Shown: one piece after another, positions 27,648-37,115 of the stretch | Position numbering within the stretch: the stretch's first letter is position 1 | Layout of the letters: each line of letters begins with the position of its first letter | Assembly (NCBI RefSeq): GCF_007971225.1 | Contig: NZ_CP042435.1 | Location: forward strand, 5,459,501 to 5,523,500 | Direction of reading: 5' to 3' | Source of the DNA: Panacibacter ginsenosidivorans | Lineage (GTDB): Bacteria; Bacteroidota; Bacteroidia; Chitinophagales; Chitinophagaceae | Length of the DNA: 64,000 nucleotides | Program-made: the position numbers and the translations under genes | Notes under the pieces: model-generated | Database searches by the model: none | What the model was told of the DNA's origin: nothing | What the model saw: the letters and a program-made list of their open reading frames with translations, nothing else

Positions 27648-28131
27648 CACTGCTTGCAATAAAAATACATTTCTATATTCTTTTTTTAACGTAAGGGTAT
27701 TTTCCTTTGAGGATATCATATGCACTATAGCTTCTCCGCAATCAGCTCATTTATCTTCAAACCGCACAAGTGAGTGACACAACAGGCGATGCCCTGAGAG
27801 ACACAAGCCTGTAAACAAATTTTCTTTTGTCTTTTTCTGCGCACTTTTTTTTAAACAGATGATTTCATGTTTTGGTAAATAAAAATCATGCTTCGGGAAT
27901 TTACAACCTGTTAATGAACAGCAAACTTTCAATTTAGCATGTCAGGAATTTATTCACACTTTCTTAGTGAATAAACAATGTAGTCAACACACTAATCTGT
28001 TGCATCATGCTAAATGCGAAATCAATTATTGAATATGCGTTGAATGAAATGCAACTGTTGATCATTAAGACTGGATGTAACCTCATGTGTACATATAATT
28101 TAAAAAACGCACAACCAAAACATCAATTATT
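27648..28131. other. Intergenic region before susC
   Basis: This 484-bp region contains an inverted A arm at 27764-27783. I found no open frame of note, no anti-sigma/sigma gene and no clear TAnnTTTG box near the SusC start. Confidence 0.45.
27764..27783 (-). repeat. Intergenic repeat, single A arm
   Basis: GCACAAGTGAGTGACACAAC followed by AGGCGATGCC. One of two unpaired A arms; it is antisense to the flanking genes. Confidence 0.83.
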
Positions 28132-31100
28132 ATGAAAAAAATTGTCTTTCTTTTTTTAATGGCAATGCTAACTACGGTTATGGCGAGATCGCAGGTACGT
28201 AGTGTTAGCGGTAAGGTTGTTGACCAAACAAATAATCCTGTATCGGGTGCCACCGTTACAGTTAAAGGAACCAGCAATGCAACTGCAGCTTCAACAGATG
28301 GTGTTTTTACCATTCAGGCAAAGGCGGGTGATGTGCTTGTAGTTACTGCCATTAATTTTGATCCGGCAGAAATAAAAGTAGGATCATCAACTGCTCTTCT
28401 TACCATTGTTATCAACAGAACATCCAATGAATTACAGAATGTGGTTGTAACAACTGCACTGGGTATTCAAAGACAGGCGAAAGATCTTGGTTATTCTTCT
28501 ACAACCATTACTAATAAAACGCTTACACAAGGAAAGAGCGTTAATATAGAACAGGCTTTAAATGGTAAGGTTTCCGGCTTGAATATCTCTACAGTTAACA
28601 GTGGTGTATTTGAAAATGCCAAGATCAATATTCGTGGCATTCGTTCATTAACGGGTAACAATCAACCCATGCTTGTTGTGGATGGTGCACCAACACCATT
28701 GGGTTATCTTTCTTCTATTCCGCCGGATGATGTGCAGAGCTTAACAGTGTTGAAGAGCGCTGCATCTGCAGCCATTTACGGCCCTGATGCAGTTAATGGT
28801 GTGATAGTAATTACAACCAAGCGTGGTGGTAAAGTTCCTACTGTTACATTAACTTCTACATTGCAGGCAACGCAGGTTTCGTTCTTTCCAAAGATCCAGA
28901 AAGAATTTGGAAATGGTGCCGGTGAAGTAATAGACCCGTATGGCAATTATGGTTATGTGCCTTACGAAAACCAGCAATACGGGCCTGCATTTGATGGAAG
29001 TATTCAACCTGTTGGCAGACCATTGGAAGATGGCTCTATACAAATGCTGCCATACACCAATGCGCATTACAAAGACAAAATAAAATTTTGGAATACCGGT
29101 TTTACCTGGCAGAATTCTGCAACCATTTCAGGTGAAGATTTTTATGTAAGCATTGAAGATGCAAAAATAAAAGGCTTAATTCCAGATGATCAAAACAGGC
29201 GTACCAGTTTCCGTTTTAATGGCAATAAAAAGTATGGGAATTTTTCTGTTAACTATGGCCTAAACTATATACTTCAGAACTACGACGTAGTAAATGAAGC
29301 AGGTTTGCAAAATTCTATTCCCGGTGCATATAATGGTGGTTTGTTTTTTCTTGTAATGCAGGTGGCAAGCAATGTTCCGCTGCTTGATTATAAAGATTGG
29401 CAGAATGGCAAGTTCTCTACTTACTCAAATTATTACAATGATTTTGCTGTTAGCCCATATTGGTTCATTGGAAATATAAGAACAAAAGGCCGCAGCGATA
29501 ATCTTATTGGAAATGTTGATGTGAATTATCAATTATTTCCATGGCTGAAAGCCACTGCACGCCTGAGCTCTAACCTTTCTTTTGCAAACTTTAAAAACAC
29601 CAATGCGCCAATTGTTGTTTCAGATTTTGCGCATGCAACAAGGAGCCCGACAAATTTCTCCAACCAGCCAGGTTCTGTGTTTGATGATGAAAGTTATGTA
29701 TCACGCATTAATCTTGATTATTATTTAAGCGGTGATCATAAAATAACAAAAGACCTGAATGTAAAATATGTTGCCGGTGGAACAGTAAGACAAAACCGCA
29801 CCAAAGACATAGGTATTGGCGGTAACAATCTTGTAGTGCCACAATTGTTTAATGTCGCTGTACGTAGCGGAGATGCTTATGTGCCAACATTTAACGGTAC
29901 AACCAATAACAGCACCAACACTTTACTGGGCAGTTATAATTATGATATTCTGTCAAGGCTTATTTCTGTTTACGGAAGCATTGGCTTTAGTTATAAAAGT
30001 TGGGCCAATGTAGAATTTACCGGAAGAAATGATTGGGATAGCAGACTAAATAAAGCCAACCGATCATTCTTTTATCCTGCAGCAAACCTGTCAATAGTTC
30101 TTTCAGATGCAATACCCTCTTTACAAAACAGTGCTGTAATTTCTTATTTGAAAGTACGCGGTGCTATCTCTAAATCAGGTAATGTAAATCTTAATCCATA
30201 TTCGCTGTCTTCAACTTATTCGCAGCCGATAAACTTTCCTTATGGAAATGTTGCCGGGTTTACTTCAGACCCAACTATTCCTGATGCAAGCATAAAACCA
30301 GAGTTTGTAAACACAAAAGAAGTTGGTATTGAATTAGGATTTTTAAAGAACAGGATAAATGTTGAAGCAACTTACTTCAATCAAAATAACACCAACCAGA
30401 TCTTATTTGTTTCTCAGTCTACTACCACAGGTTATGCTTTTGGTTTAGCAAATGCTGCAGATTTTAAAAACTATGGTGTTGAAATGGATCTTGGTTTAAG
30501 CCCTATTGTTAAGATTGGTAAAGGCCGTATTGATCTAAAGCTGAATGCAACTTATAACGATAATAAAGTTACACGTACACTTGGCAACACATCAGTGATC
30601 GTTGGTGGTACCAATAATTTTATACAAACGTCTACCAGCTCACCAACAGCAAATAATATAGCCGTTGTTGGAATGCCTGCATTTGCCTTCCAGCTTACAG
30701 ACTATGCAAGAGATCCTGCAACAGGAAAAGTAATTGTTGATGCTGTTACCGGTATGCCTTCCCAGGCTGGTTCGCAGGTTATTAAAGGAAGATCAATACC
30801 TCTGTGGGTTATAGGCGCTACTCCATCTTATTCAATTGGTAATTTTTCTTTTAGCATGACGTGGGACTACAAAGGTGGTCATGATTTCTTCTCTGGTCTT
30901 GGAACAGATATGGACTTCGCGGGTATTTCTGCAAGAAGTGCAGAATACGGCCGTCAGCGTTTTGTTTTTCCAAACTCTGTGTATTGGGATGGATCAAAAT
31001 ATGTTGACAACACAAGCATACAGGTACAGGATGGTAACTATGGTTTCTGGTCTGCAGGAAATGTAAACACGGCCATCGCTACCAACTATTTTTCAAGTGC

Positions 31101-31353
31101 TGCATCTATTCGTTTGCGCGAAGTAAATATTTCTTATACCCTGCCAAACAAATGGATCGCAGGAACAAAGTTCATTAAGAAGGTTACTGTTGCTGCAGTT
31201 GGTAAAAATCTCCTGTTGTTTGTTCCAAAATCAAATCAATGGGGAGATCCTGAATTCAACTATTCATCGCTGGGCAATACGTTTGGTCTTGCAAGCTCGT
31301 TCCAGTCACCGGCTTCAAGATTATTCGGTGGTTCATTGCTTGTACAATTCTAA
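28132..31353 (+). CDS. susC: SusC/RagA-type TonB-dependent outer-membrane transporter
   Basis: A 1073-residue outer-membrane protein with a signal peptide ending near MARSQ. Next is a carboxypeptidase-regulatory-like domain (SGKVVDQTNNPVSGATVTVKG, about residues 24-90), then the plug with VVVTTALGIQRQAKDLGYS, INIRGIRSLTGNNQPMLVVDG and SAASAAIYG...GVIVITTKRG, and a long beta-barrel ending in LFGGSLLVQF with a terminal aromatic residue. Together with the SusD-like lipoprotein it should import an oligomer through the outer membrane with TonB energy. No glycoside hydrolase, protease or regulator is adjacent, so the substrate is unknown. Confidence 0.94.
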   Translation: MKKIVFLFLMAMLTTVMARSQVRSVSGKVVDQTNNPVSGATVTVKGTSNATAASTDGVFTIQAKAGDVLVVTAINFDPAEIKVGSSTALLTIVINRTSNELQNVVVTTALGIQRQAKDLGYSSTTITNKTLTQGKSVNIEQALNGKVSGLNISTVNSGVFENAKINIRGIRSLTGNNQPMLVVDGAPTPLGYLSSIPPDDVQSLTVLKSAASAAIYGPDAVNGVIVITTKRGGKVPTVTLTSTLQATQVSFFPKIQKEFGNGAGEVIDPYGNYGYVPYENQQYGPAFDGSIQPVGRPLEDGSIQMLPYTNAHYKDKIKFWNTGFTWQNSATISGEDFYVSIEDAKIKGLIPDDQNRRTSFRFNGNKKYGNFSVNYGLNYILQNYDVVNEAGLQNSIPGAYNGGLFFLVMQVASNVPLLDYKDWQNGKFSTYSNYYNDFAVSPYWFIGNIRTKGRSDNLIGNVDVNYQLFPWLKATARLSSNLSFANFKNTNAPIVVSDFAHATRSPTNFSNQPGSVFDDESYVSRINLDYYLSGDHKITKDLNVKYVAGGTVRQNRTKDIGIGGNNLVVPQLFNVAVRSGDAYVPTFNGTTNNSTNTLLGSYNYDILSRLISVYGSIGFSYKSWANVEFTGRNDWDSRLNKANRSFFYPAANLSIVLSDAIPSLQNSAVISYLKVRGAISKSGNVNLNPYSLSSTYSQPINFPYGNVAGFTSDPTIPDASIKPEFVNTKEVGIELGFLKNRINVEATYFNQNNTNQILFVSQSTTTGYAFGLANAADFKNYGVEMDLGLSPIVKIGKGRIDLKLNATYNDNKVTRTLGNTSVIVGGTNNFIQTSTSSPTANNIAVVGMPAFAFQLTDYARDPATGKVIVDAVTGMPSQAGSQVIKGRSIPLWVIGATPSYSIGNFSFSMTWDYKGGHDFFSGLGTDMDFAGISARSAEYGRQRFVFPNSVYWDGSKYVDNTSIQVQDGNYGFWSAGNVNTAIATNYFSSAASIRLREVNISYTLPNKWIAGTKFIKKVTVAAVGKNLLLFVPKSNQWGDPEFNYSSLGNTFGLASSFQSPASRLFGGSLLVQF

Positions 31354-31414
31354 CTGCTTAAAATGTTTAGAGAGATTTTTTTGAACCAAACAATTGTAAT
31401 GAAATGAGGCTTCT

Positions 31415-31551
31415 GTTGCGTCGCACTCTTGTACTGTTGAATAGCTATGAGCAATTAGCTGCGGGCTACGAGCTCTCTTGAAAAGAAAATTTTATGCCCG
31501 AAGCTCACAGCTCGCCGCCCGAAGATATGCAGCACAAGTGAGTGACACAAC
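31415..31551 (-). repeat. Intergenic repeat, A/B inverted pair between susC and susD
   Basis: B arm GTTGCGTCGCACTCTTGTAC (31415-31434) on the left and A arm GCACAAGTGAGTGACACAAC (31532-31551) on the right, so the element is reversed. The loop, read on the minus strand, contains CTTCGGGCGGCGAGC and TGAGCTTCGGG, shared with the loop at 59424. Confidence 0.88.
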
Positions 31552-31635
31552 AGCAGCCAAATAGCAGCAACGCAGTTAAGTACAAAAAATTATAAATAGT
31601 TGAAACACTGATAAAAATAATTAAACTGATTATAC

Positions 31636-33147
31636 ATGAAAAAAATACAAAACAGCATATTGATTGCAACACTTGCACTGGCATCTTGCCTGGCAGGTTG
31701 CAATAAAGATTATCTGAATGTAAACAGCGATCCCAACCGCACTACAGACGATAACATAACGCCTGATCTCATATTTACACAGGCCGCAACCAATGTTGCA
31801 ATGAGACACATAGGCGCTTCTCCGGGAAGTGAAGGCTCAACCATCGACCTGCAATTTGCGCAGGACTGGGTTGGCTACATGTCAAATACCGGAGACTTTG
31901 CACTACCGCAAATTGAATCATCTTACAACATAGACTTTGCTTTTGGCGATAATGCATGGCAAAGAGATTACGGAACATTGTTTGACCTCTACCAGGCAAA
32001 AACAAAAGCACTTGCAAATGGCAATAAGGTATTGGCCGGTGCTGCAATGATCTTATCTGCAAAATTATTCCAGGATGTTGTGGATACGTATGGCGATGTT
32101 CCTTACAGCCAGGCTTTTCAAACAAATGTTTACAAGCATCCTGTTTATGATAAAGCACAGGATATCTATAATGATCTGCAGTTAAGTCTAGATTCTGCCA
32201 TCATCTACATGGATGAGGATGCCCCTGCATCTTTTGCAACTGTAGATGTGGTAAATCATGGCGATCAAACAAAGTGGCAAAAATTTGCAAACACACTTAA
32301 GCTTCGTTTGCTGATAAGACAATCTGAGGTTCCAGGATTTAATCCGGCAACAGAGATCGCTAAAATAGAAGCAAAAGGTGGTGTGCTGGGTGCAGGTGAA
32401 TCAGTATCTGTTAATCCGGGTTTTTCAAATGCACAATACAAACAATCTCCTTTCTATGGCAATTATGGTTTTACTACCACAGGAAATAAAGCCGCCACAG
32501 GCTATGCGCCTAACAATTATATTCTGAACATTTTAGGCTCTACCAATGATCCAAGAATCGAAAGGTTCTTTACAACAGTTGGCGGCTTTTATGTTGGTTG
32601 TGATTATGGGTTGATTACTGGTAATCCGTTTGGCGCACAAGCCTCTTATTTTGGTGAGGGTATAGCAAAAAGTGGAGATCAGGATCAATGGCTGATCCCA
32701 TCATTTGAAAGCATGTTCTTTGAAGCAGAGGCTATTGCCAGAGGATGGATGCCCGGTGATGCAAGAACAGCTTTTGAAGCTGCCATAACAGAATCATTTG
32801 TTTGGCTTGGTGTGGAAGATGCAGAAACTGCGGCCGCAGATTATATTGCCAATACAGATATTGCCAACTGGGATAATGCCGGAGAAACCGCAGAAGACCA
32901 GGCTAAATTTATTGCATTGCAGAAATACATAGCCATTACCTGTATAGACGCAAGAGAAGCATGGGCAGACCAAAGGAGATTACATTTTTTACCCGAAGGT
33001 TTTATAACGTTTAACCCAAGCAGGCTTGCAGATGAGTTACCGTTGCGCTTACTATATCCGCAAAGTGAATACACTACCAATGCAGAAAGCGTGCAGGCTG
33101 TTGGAACCATTAACCAGTTTACCACAAAAATTTTCTGGGAACCTTAA
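31636..33147 (+). CDS. susD: SusD/RagB-like outer-membrane lipoprotein (SusD-like_2)
   Basis: A 503-residue lipoprotein with lipobox CLAGCNKD (Cys22). The helical core carries GTLFDLYQAKTKALANGNKVLAGAAMILSAKLFQDVVDTYGDVPYSQAF, which is typical of the SusD-like_2 group (PF12771) rather than classical SusD. It would cap the SusC barrel and bind the substrate on the cell surface. SusC ends 282 bp upstream with a repeat element in between, a larger gap than usual for this gene pair. The DUF1735 lipoprotein follows after 31 bp. Confidence 0.93.
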   Translation: MKKIQNSILIATLALASCLAGCNKDYLNVNSDPNRTTDDNITPDLIFTQAATNVAMRHIGASPGSEGSTIDLQFAQDWVGYMSNTGDFALPQIESSYNIDFAFGDNAWQRDYGTLFDLYQAKTKALANGNKVLAGAAMILSAKLFQDVVDTYGDVPYSQAFQTNVYKHPVYDKAQDIYNDLQLSLDSAIIYMDEDAPASFATVDVVNHGDQTKWQKFANTLKLRLLIRQSEVPGFNPATEIAKIEAKGGVLGAGESVSVNPGFSNAQYKQSPFYGNYGFTTTGNKAATGYAPNNYILNILGSTNDPRIERFFTTVGGFYVGCDYGLITGNPFGAQASYFGEGIAKSGDQDQWLIPSFESMFFEAEAIARGWMPGDARTAFEAAITESFVWLGVEDAETAAADYIANTDIANWDNAGETAEDQAKFIALQKYIAITCIDAREAWADQRRLHFLPEGFITFNPSRLADELPLRLLYPQSEYTTNAESVQAVGTINQFTTKIFWEP

Positions 33148-33178
33148 TCGAACTTACTGACTAAAAAAGAAAACTAAT

Positions 33179-34120
33179 ATGAAACTACATAAAATAAATT
33201 CTTCTGCATTAGCCGTTGCGTTAATGGCTGTAAGTCTTACAGGTTGCCTTAAAGACAAGGATTATGACAATGGCCTTATTCAATCTGTGCATGCAACAGG
33301 TGCGACACCAAGCGTGGTAGAAATAAAATTAACAGCAGGAGATGTAAGCAATTTCCTGATTGCATCTTACGATAATTCTGATGCAGATACAACTGTTGAT
33401 CTGATACCTGTAAATCTTGCAACACATGATGCCGCACCGGAAGACCTGCATATAACATTATCGCCAAAGCAGAGTTTGGTGGATAATTATAATGCAGCAA
33501 ATGGAAGTGAATACGGAGATCCATCTGCCTTCTTTTCTGTTGAAGATGGCGGCGTGGTAACCATTCCAAAAGGCTCCCATACAGGATTTTTGAAAATAAA
33601 ATTTAAACCTTCTGATTTTCTGGGAGGCGCATGGGCCGTTGGTTTTGAAATAACCAGTATCCAGGAATCCGGTTATACTATCAGCGGGAATTTGAAGACG
33701 GGTATCGTAGCTTTAGTTATCAAAAATGCATACGATGGTATTTATACATCTACAGGATATTTGTATCATCCAAGTGCACCACGTAGTCTGGCTGATAACA
33801 AAACAGTTTCAACCATCGACGCCAATACTGTATCGGTAACATTAGGTGATCTGGGTGGTGCCGGTTATGAAGCCTGGCTTACCGTAGATCCTGTTACCAA
33901 TAAGGTAACTGTAACAGCAGCCCCCGGCGCAGCAGGTGCACCCTATACGCAATTTGACGATGGATTACCAACAACAAATCCCGGCTATACAGCACAATGG
34001 GATGGCTCTGCTCAGTGTAACAATACTTATGATCCCGCAACGCATACTTTTTATGTTCGCTATGGCTACCAGGGATCAACTGGCTGGCGGGTTACAGAAG
34101 AAATACTGGTAAAGCAATAA
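33179..34120 (+). CDS. DUF1735 surface lipoprotein
   Basis: A 313-residue lipoprotein (lipobox SLTGCLKD, Cys23). The N-terminal half is a DUF1735-type domain: VVEIKLTAGDVSNFLIASYDN, DLIPVNLATHDAAPEDLHITL and VTIPKGSHTGFLKIKFKPSDF. The second half is a small beta domain starting at NAYDGIYTSTGYLYHPSAPR and resembling the domains that follow DUF1735 in SusE/F-like surface proteins. It is the third gene of the SusC/D set (31 bp after SusD) and probably assists substrate binding at the surface. A terminator follows. Confidence 0.85.
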   Translation: MKLHKINSSALAVALMAVSLTGCLKDKDYDNGLIQSVHATGATPSVVEIKLTAGDVSNFLIASYDNSDADTTVDLIPVNLATHDAAPEDLHITLSPKQSLVDNYNAANGSEYGDPSAFFSVEDGGVVTIPKGSHTGFLKIKFKPSDFLGGAWAVGFEITSIQESGYTISGNLKTGIVALVIKNAYDGIYTSTGYLYHPSAPRSLADNKTVSTIDANTVSVTLGDLGGAGYEAWLTVDPVTNKVTVTAAPGAAGAPYTQFDDGLPTTNPGYTAQWDGSAQCNNTYDPATHTFYVRYGYQGSTGWRVTEEILVKQ

Positions 34121-34142
34121 ATAAAACAGGAACCAAAATTGT

Positions 34143-34178
34143 AAAACCGTTTCAACTATTTTGAAGCGGTTTTTTTTA
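34143..34178 (+). terminator. Rho-independent terminator of the susCD operon
   Basis: AAACCGTTTCAA (34144-34155 region) pairs with TTGAAGCGGTTT with one G-U position and is followed by a run of T residues. It starts about 22 nt after the DUF1735 gene stop. Confidence 0.82.
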
Positions 34179-34224
34179 TGATAGTATACTTTTTCCCTAT
34201 CTGATGTAACACGTATTAAACCAG

Positions 34225-34295
34225 GTTGCGTCGCACTCTTGTACTTCCTGTTCTTTGCTCACCAAAGCGTAAACCGCTGAAGAGTGCGACGCAAC
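34225..34295. repeat. Intergenic repeat, B/B inverted pair
   Basis: GTTGCGTCGCACTCTTGTAC (34225-34244) and AGAGTGCGACGCAAC (34281-34295) are perfectly complementary over 15 bp with a short loop. It is a homotypic pair. Confidence 0.86.
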
Positions 34296-34395
34296 GAAAG
34301 TATAATAGTAGTAATGTAGCCCCGGCTCATAAAAGTTATTACACAACCATTGTAAACTCTATGACTAATTGTGCAGCTGTTTTTAAACAGTTTGC

Positions 34396-35034
34396 ATGAT
34401 TAATTATTTAGTCATGAGCGAAACAAAAGCTACTTCATTAGAACATCAAAAGGAAACGGTAAGAGTTGAAACATTTAGCGATGGCGTTTTTTGTATAGCT
34501 ATTACGTTATTATCGATAGAGATAGGAGTGGAGGTTACAGGGCATACGACAGATAAAGATTTAACTGAAGCACTGATCAGTAAATGGCCGATATGTCTTG
34601 CCTATGTAATTAGTTTTGTAAATGTGCTGCTGGCATGGATCGGGCATCATGGATTGTTTAAAAACTTGAGAGATACTGACAATGCTGTAATGATAAGTAA
34701 CGGTTTGCTCTTAATGCTTGTGGCGTTGGTGCCATTTCCTACAAAAACATTGGGTATGTTCCTGATAACTGATGCGCTGAAAACAGCAGTTATATTTTAT
34801 ACCGGCTATTTTGTACTGATCAGTATTGCTTTTAAACTGCTTTGGTACACTGCATCTCGTAACAAAAATTTATTGGTGCACGGTATTACTGATGCACAAA
34901 TAAACCAAACCACAAAAAGTGAAAATATTGGGTTAGTGTGCAACATTATTATAATGCTGGTTGCATTCATTAATCCATGGATTTCGTTGTTGTTAAGTTT
35001 TGTAATGTGGATCTATTGGATATGGATAGCATAA
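34396..35034 (+). CDS. TMEM175-type potassium channel family protein
   Basis: A 212-residue membrane protein with about six hydrophobic segments. The first contains ETFSDGVFCIAITLLSIEI, matching the FSDGVFAIAxTLL selectivity signature of TMEM175/DUF1211 proteins. Bacterial members form tetrameric K+ channels with weak selectivity. AYVISFVNVLLAWIGHHGLF and NGLLLMLVALVPFPTKTLG are further family blocks. An internal ATG at 34414 (MSETK) is an alternative start. It is monocistronic and shares its terminator with the convergent debranching-enzyme gene. Confidence 0.88.
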   Translation: MINYLVMSETKATSLEHQKETVRVETFSDGVFCIAITLLSIEIGVEVTGHTTDKDLTEALISKWPICLAYVISFVNVLLAWIGHHGLFKNLRDTDNAVMISNGLLLMLVALVPFPTKTLGMFLITDALKTAVIFYTGYFVLISIAFKLLWYTASRNKNLLVHGITDAQINQTTKSENIGLVCNIIIMLVAFINPWISLLLSFVMWIYWIWIA

Positions 35035-35064
35035 AAAAGCAGAAGTATCAGACTTCTGCTTTTT
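35035..35064. terminator. Bidirectional terminator inside gene ends
   Basis: AAAAGCAGAAGT (35035-35046 region) and ACTTCTGCTTTT (35052-35063) form a stem with a 5-nt loop and T-runs in both directions. It begins right after the TMEM175 stop and contains the last codons (KAEV) and stop of the convergent gene. Confidence 0.8.
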
Positions 35065-36118
35065 CCCTCGCTTTCTTTATCGAAGAAACATCTTCAGTAA
35101 GATTATAATCTTTTATCACTCTTAATACCTCAGCCACTCCCCAGGCCTGCGCCACGCAGCCTCTCGGATGATGGGGGGCATCTGCATCAAATATTTCTGA
35201 TACACTTCCGATACAACCTTCATTTAAGTGATAAGCAAAATCATCAATGATCTTTTTCACTTTTGACTTTTGACTTTTCACTTTCATTAATGCATCAACA
35301 TACGGGCCAAGCAGCCAGCTCCAAACGGTACCTTCATGATAAGCAGAGTCACGATGCCAGGCATCTCCACCATAGACAGGTATATAATGTGAATCTGTTT
35401 TAGGAAGGCTTTTAAGTCCCACCGGCGTGTAAAGGTTGTCTTCTACAACCTGCAATACTGCAGCAGCTTTTGCTTCTTCTATTAAGGGATACGGCAAACT
35501 GATTGCAAACAATTGGTTTGGTCTTAGTGTTGGATCAGGATAATTGTTTTCACCGATCACATCATAGAGATAATTACCTTCTGCATACCAAAACTTTTCT
35601 TCGAAACTTTGTTTTGTTTTTGCTGCACTTAACTCAACAATGTCTGCATCATTTTCCTGTTCATTCATGCGTAGTAAGTCAGCAAATATTTTTAAAGCAT
35701 TATACCACAAAGCCTGTATCTCTACCGGCTTACCCATACGTGGCGTAACTACCCATGTTCCTATACGTGCATCCATCCATGTTAACTGCTGACCAAATTC
35801 TCCTGCATACAATAATCCATCTTCCTCAACATGGATATTGTAACGGGTGCCTTTATAATGCCAGTCGATGATTTCTTTTATTACAGGTAAAATTTCATGT
35901 ATGACAAAATCTCTGTCACCTGTTGCTTCCAAATATTTTTTTATGGCGATGAAATACCATAACGTTCCATCCACATTGTTATATTCCGGAGCTTCACCAT
36001 TATCCTGGAAGCGATTGGGTAACATACCCATACTCACACTTTTGGCAAAAGATGCAAGAATTTTCTTTGCATCTTCATACCTGCCGGTGCTCAAACATAA
36101 GCCAGATAAGGATATCAT
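35048..36118 (-). CDS. Amylo-alpha-1,6-glucosidase, C-terminal part (frameshifted gene)
   Basis: This 356-residue frame is the (alpha/alpha)6 catalytic half of a bacterial glycogen-debranching enzyme of the GDE_C type. Reading upstream of its ATG in the same frame gives TVIAGYHWFTDWGRDTMISL, the conserved start of that domain, so translation must come from the upstream fragment. Other motifs are MGMLPNRFQDNGEAPEYNNVDGTLW, GRIGTWVVTP-like DARIGTWVVTPRMGKPVEIQALWYNAL and VYGGDAWHRDSAYHEGTVWSWLLG. The frame is broken near 36181-36217. The protein would remove alpha-1,6 branches from glycogen-like glucan. It is last in a glycan cluster on the minus strand. Confidence 0.85.
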   Translation of the reverse strand: MISLSGLCLSTGRYEDAKKILASFAKSVSMGMLPNRFQDNGEAPEYNNVDGTLWYFIAIKKYLEATGDRDFVIHEILPVIKEIIDWHYKGTRYNIHVEEDGLLYAGEFGQQLTWMDARIGTWVVTPRMGKPVEIQALWYNALKIFADLLRMNEQENDADIVELSAAKTKQSFEEKFWYAEGNYLYDVIGENNYPDPTLRPNQLFAISLPYPLIEEAKAAAVLQVVEDNLYTPVGLKSLPKTDSHYIPVYGGDAWHRDSAYHEGTVWSWLLGPYVDALMKVKSQKSKVKKIIDDFAYHLNEGCIGSVSEIFDADAPHHPRGCVAQAWGVAEVLRVIKDYNLTEDVSSIKKAREKAEV

Positions 36119-36167
36119 GGTATCACGCCCCCAATCGGTGAACCAGTGATAGCCTGCAATAACTGTA

Positions 36168-36205
36168 GCCCCCTCTAAATCCCCCCGGTGAGGGAGACTT
36201 TCGGA
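36168..36205 (-). repeat. Protein-coding insertion of a GC-rich interspersed repeat
   Basis: The minus-strand reading AGTCTCCCTCACCGGGGGG then ATTTAGAGGGGGCT lies in the middle of the debranching-enzyme gene. In the downstream frame it encodes SESLPHRGDLEGA, a peptide I recall as a recurrent repeat-derived insert in Chitinophagaceae proteins. The related, hairpin-forming copy at 63751 shares GAGGGACTTT. Confidence 0.7.
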
Positions 36206-37074
36206 ATTGTTCTTTTTACAATGAACTGGTCTGCTGCTAATGTTAATATTTGTTCAACTGTACTGCTGAAAGGTTGTTCTAGTAAGCCTTCTCTTCTTTG
36301 TTTTTCTTTCAATAATAATTCAATTGCATTTTTACCGGAGGGATCCTCTGTTGTAAGAATGATGCCAAGGGTATCACCTTGTTTTAGTTCAACTAAAAAT
36401 TTTCCATGATTGAATAAGTCTTCCACAAAATCCAATCCCCGGTATTGTTCTATGCTGTAATTGAAATTATAAAACCAGTTTGGATGGTGTTCATATTTTG
36501 CATCGGGAACTTTTATAAATATTTCAGGCGTGCTTTCGTAAACTTTTGTTTTAAAGACATTGTTGTTGAATAATACATCCCAATGCGCATCATTGTTTGC
36601 ATGCATCATGCTGTGATAACCACGAACAGCTAGTAATGGAAGCAGTTCCAGTGTAAATGTCTTTGCCGCTTTTACAACTTCATAAATTATAACTGTTGTA
36701 TTTTCTCCATGAACCATTGCAATCGTTTTCTTTACTTCGACACCATTCACTTCATGGATCCACTCCGGAAATATTTCTTTCTTAAATGATGAAAGGTATT
36801 GATAGCCTTGTGGTGCAATAGTATCGCCGTAATTGTTTGTTCCTAATTCAAACCGTTCGTTGTTAATAATGATCGTTTCATCAAGTTTGCTTATAAGGTT
36901 CATTCGTTCTGCAGGTGGCACAGTTGCGGCCATTAATAAACTGTGATAGCGTCTTGTATTGCAGCCAATAACAGATGAACCGCTCCAACCGCCAAGGCCA
37001 TTGGTTTCAAGCCATTCATGTTGAATTGCTTCATTATAGTCTGACAGCACAGTTTTATTTTTTTGTAACAGCAT
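36175..37074 (-). CDS. Amylo-alpha-1,6-glucosidase, N-terminal part (frameshifted gene)
   Basis: This 299-residue frame is the N-terminal GDE_N-type domain of the debranching enzyme: EWLETNGLGGWSGSSVIGCNTRRYHSLLMAAT, PPAERMNLISKLDETI and EIFPEWIHEVNGVEVKKTIAMVHGENT are all conserved. It ends with a short wrong-frame tail (IPKVSLTGGI) just after AADQFIVKR, where the catalytic domain should begin. One extra base in the A5 run (T5 at 36213-36217 on the plus strand) or the G6 run (C6 at 36181-36186) restores a single frame of about 675 residues. It may be a sequencing error, a phase-variable tract or a real mutation. Confidence 0.85.
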   Translation of the reverse strand: MLLQKNKTVLSDYNEAIQHEWLETNGLGGWSGSSVIGCNTRRYHSLLMAATVPPAERMNLISKLDETIIINNERFELGTNNYGDTIAPQGYQYLSSFKKEIFPEWIHEVNGVEVKKTIAMVHGENTTVIIYEVVKAAKTFTLELLPLLAVRGYHSMMHANNDAHWDVLFNNNVFKTKVYESTPEIFIKVPDAKYEHHPNWFYNFNYSIEQYRGLDFVEDLFNHGKFLVELKQGDTLGIILTTEDPSGKNAIELLLKEKQRREGLLEQPFSSTVEQILTLAADQFIVKRTIPKVSLTGGI

Positions 37075-37115
37075 AAATTTTTTTTGTAGTAAGCAGTATA
37101 ACTTTCTTCAACATA

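Noticed and set aside
28132-34120. A complete polysaccharide utilisation locus
   Set aside because: SusC, SusD and a DUF1735 lipoprotein are present but no linked hydrolase, lyase or regulator; the GH67 enzyme is more than 10 kb away on the other strand.
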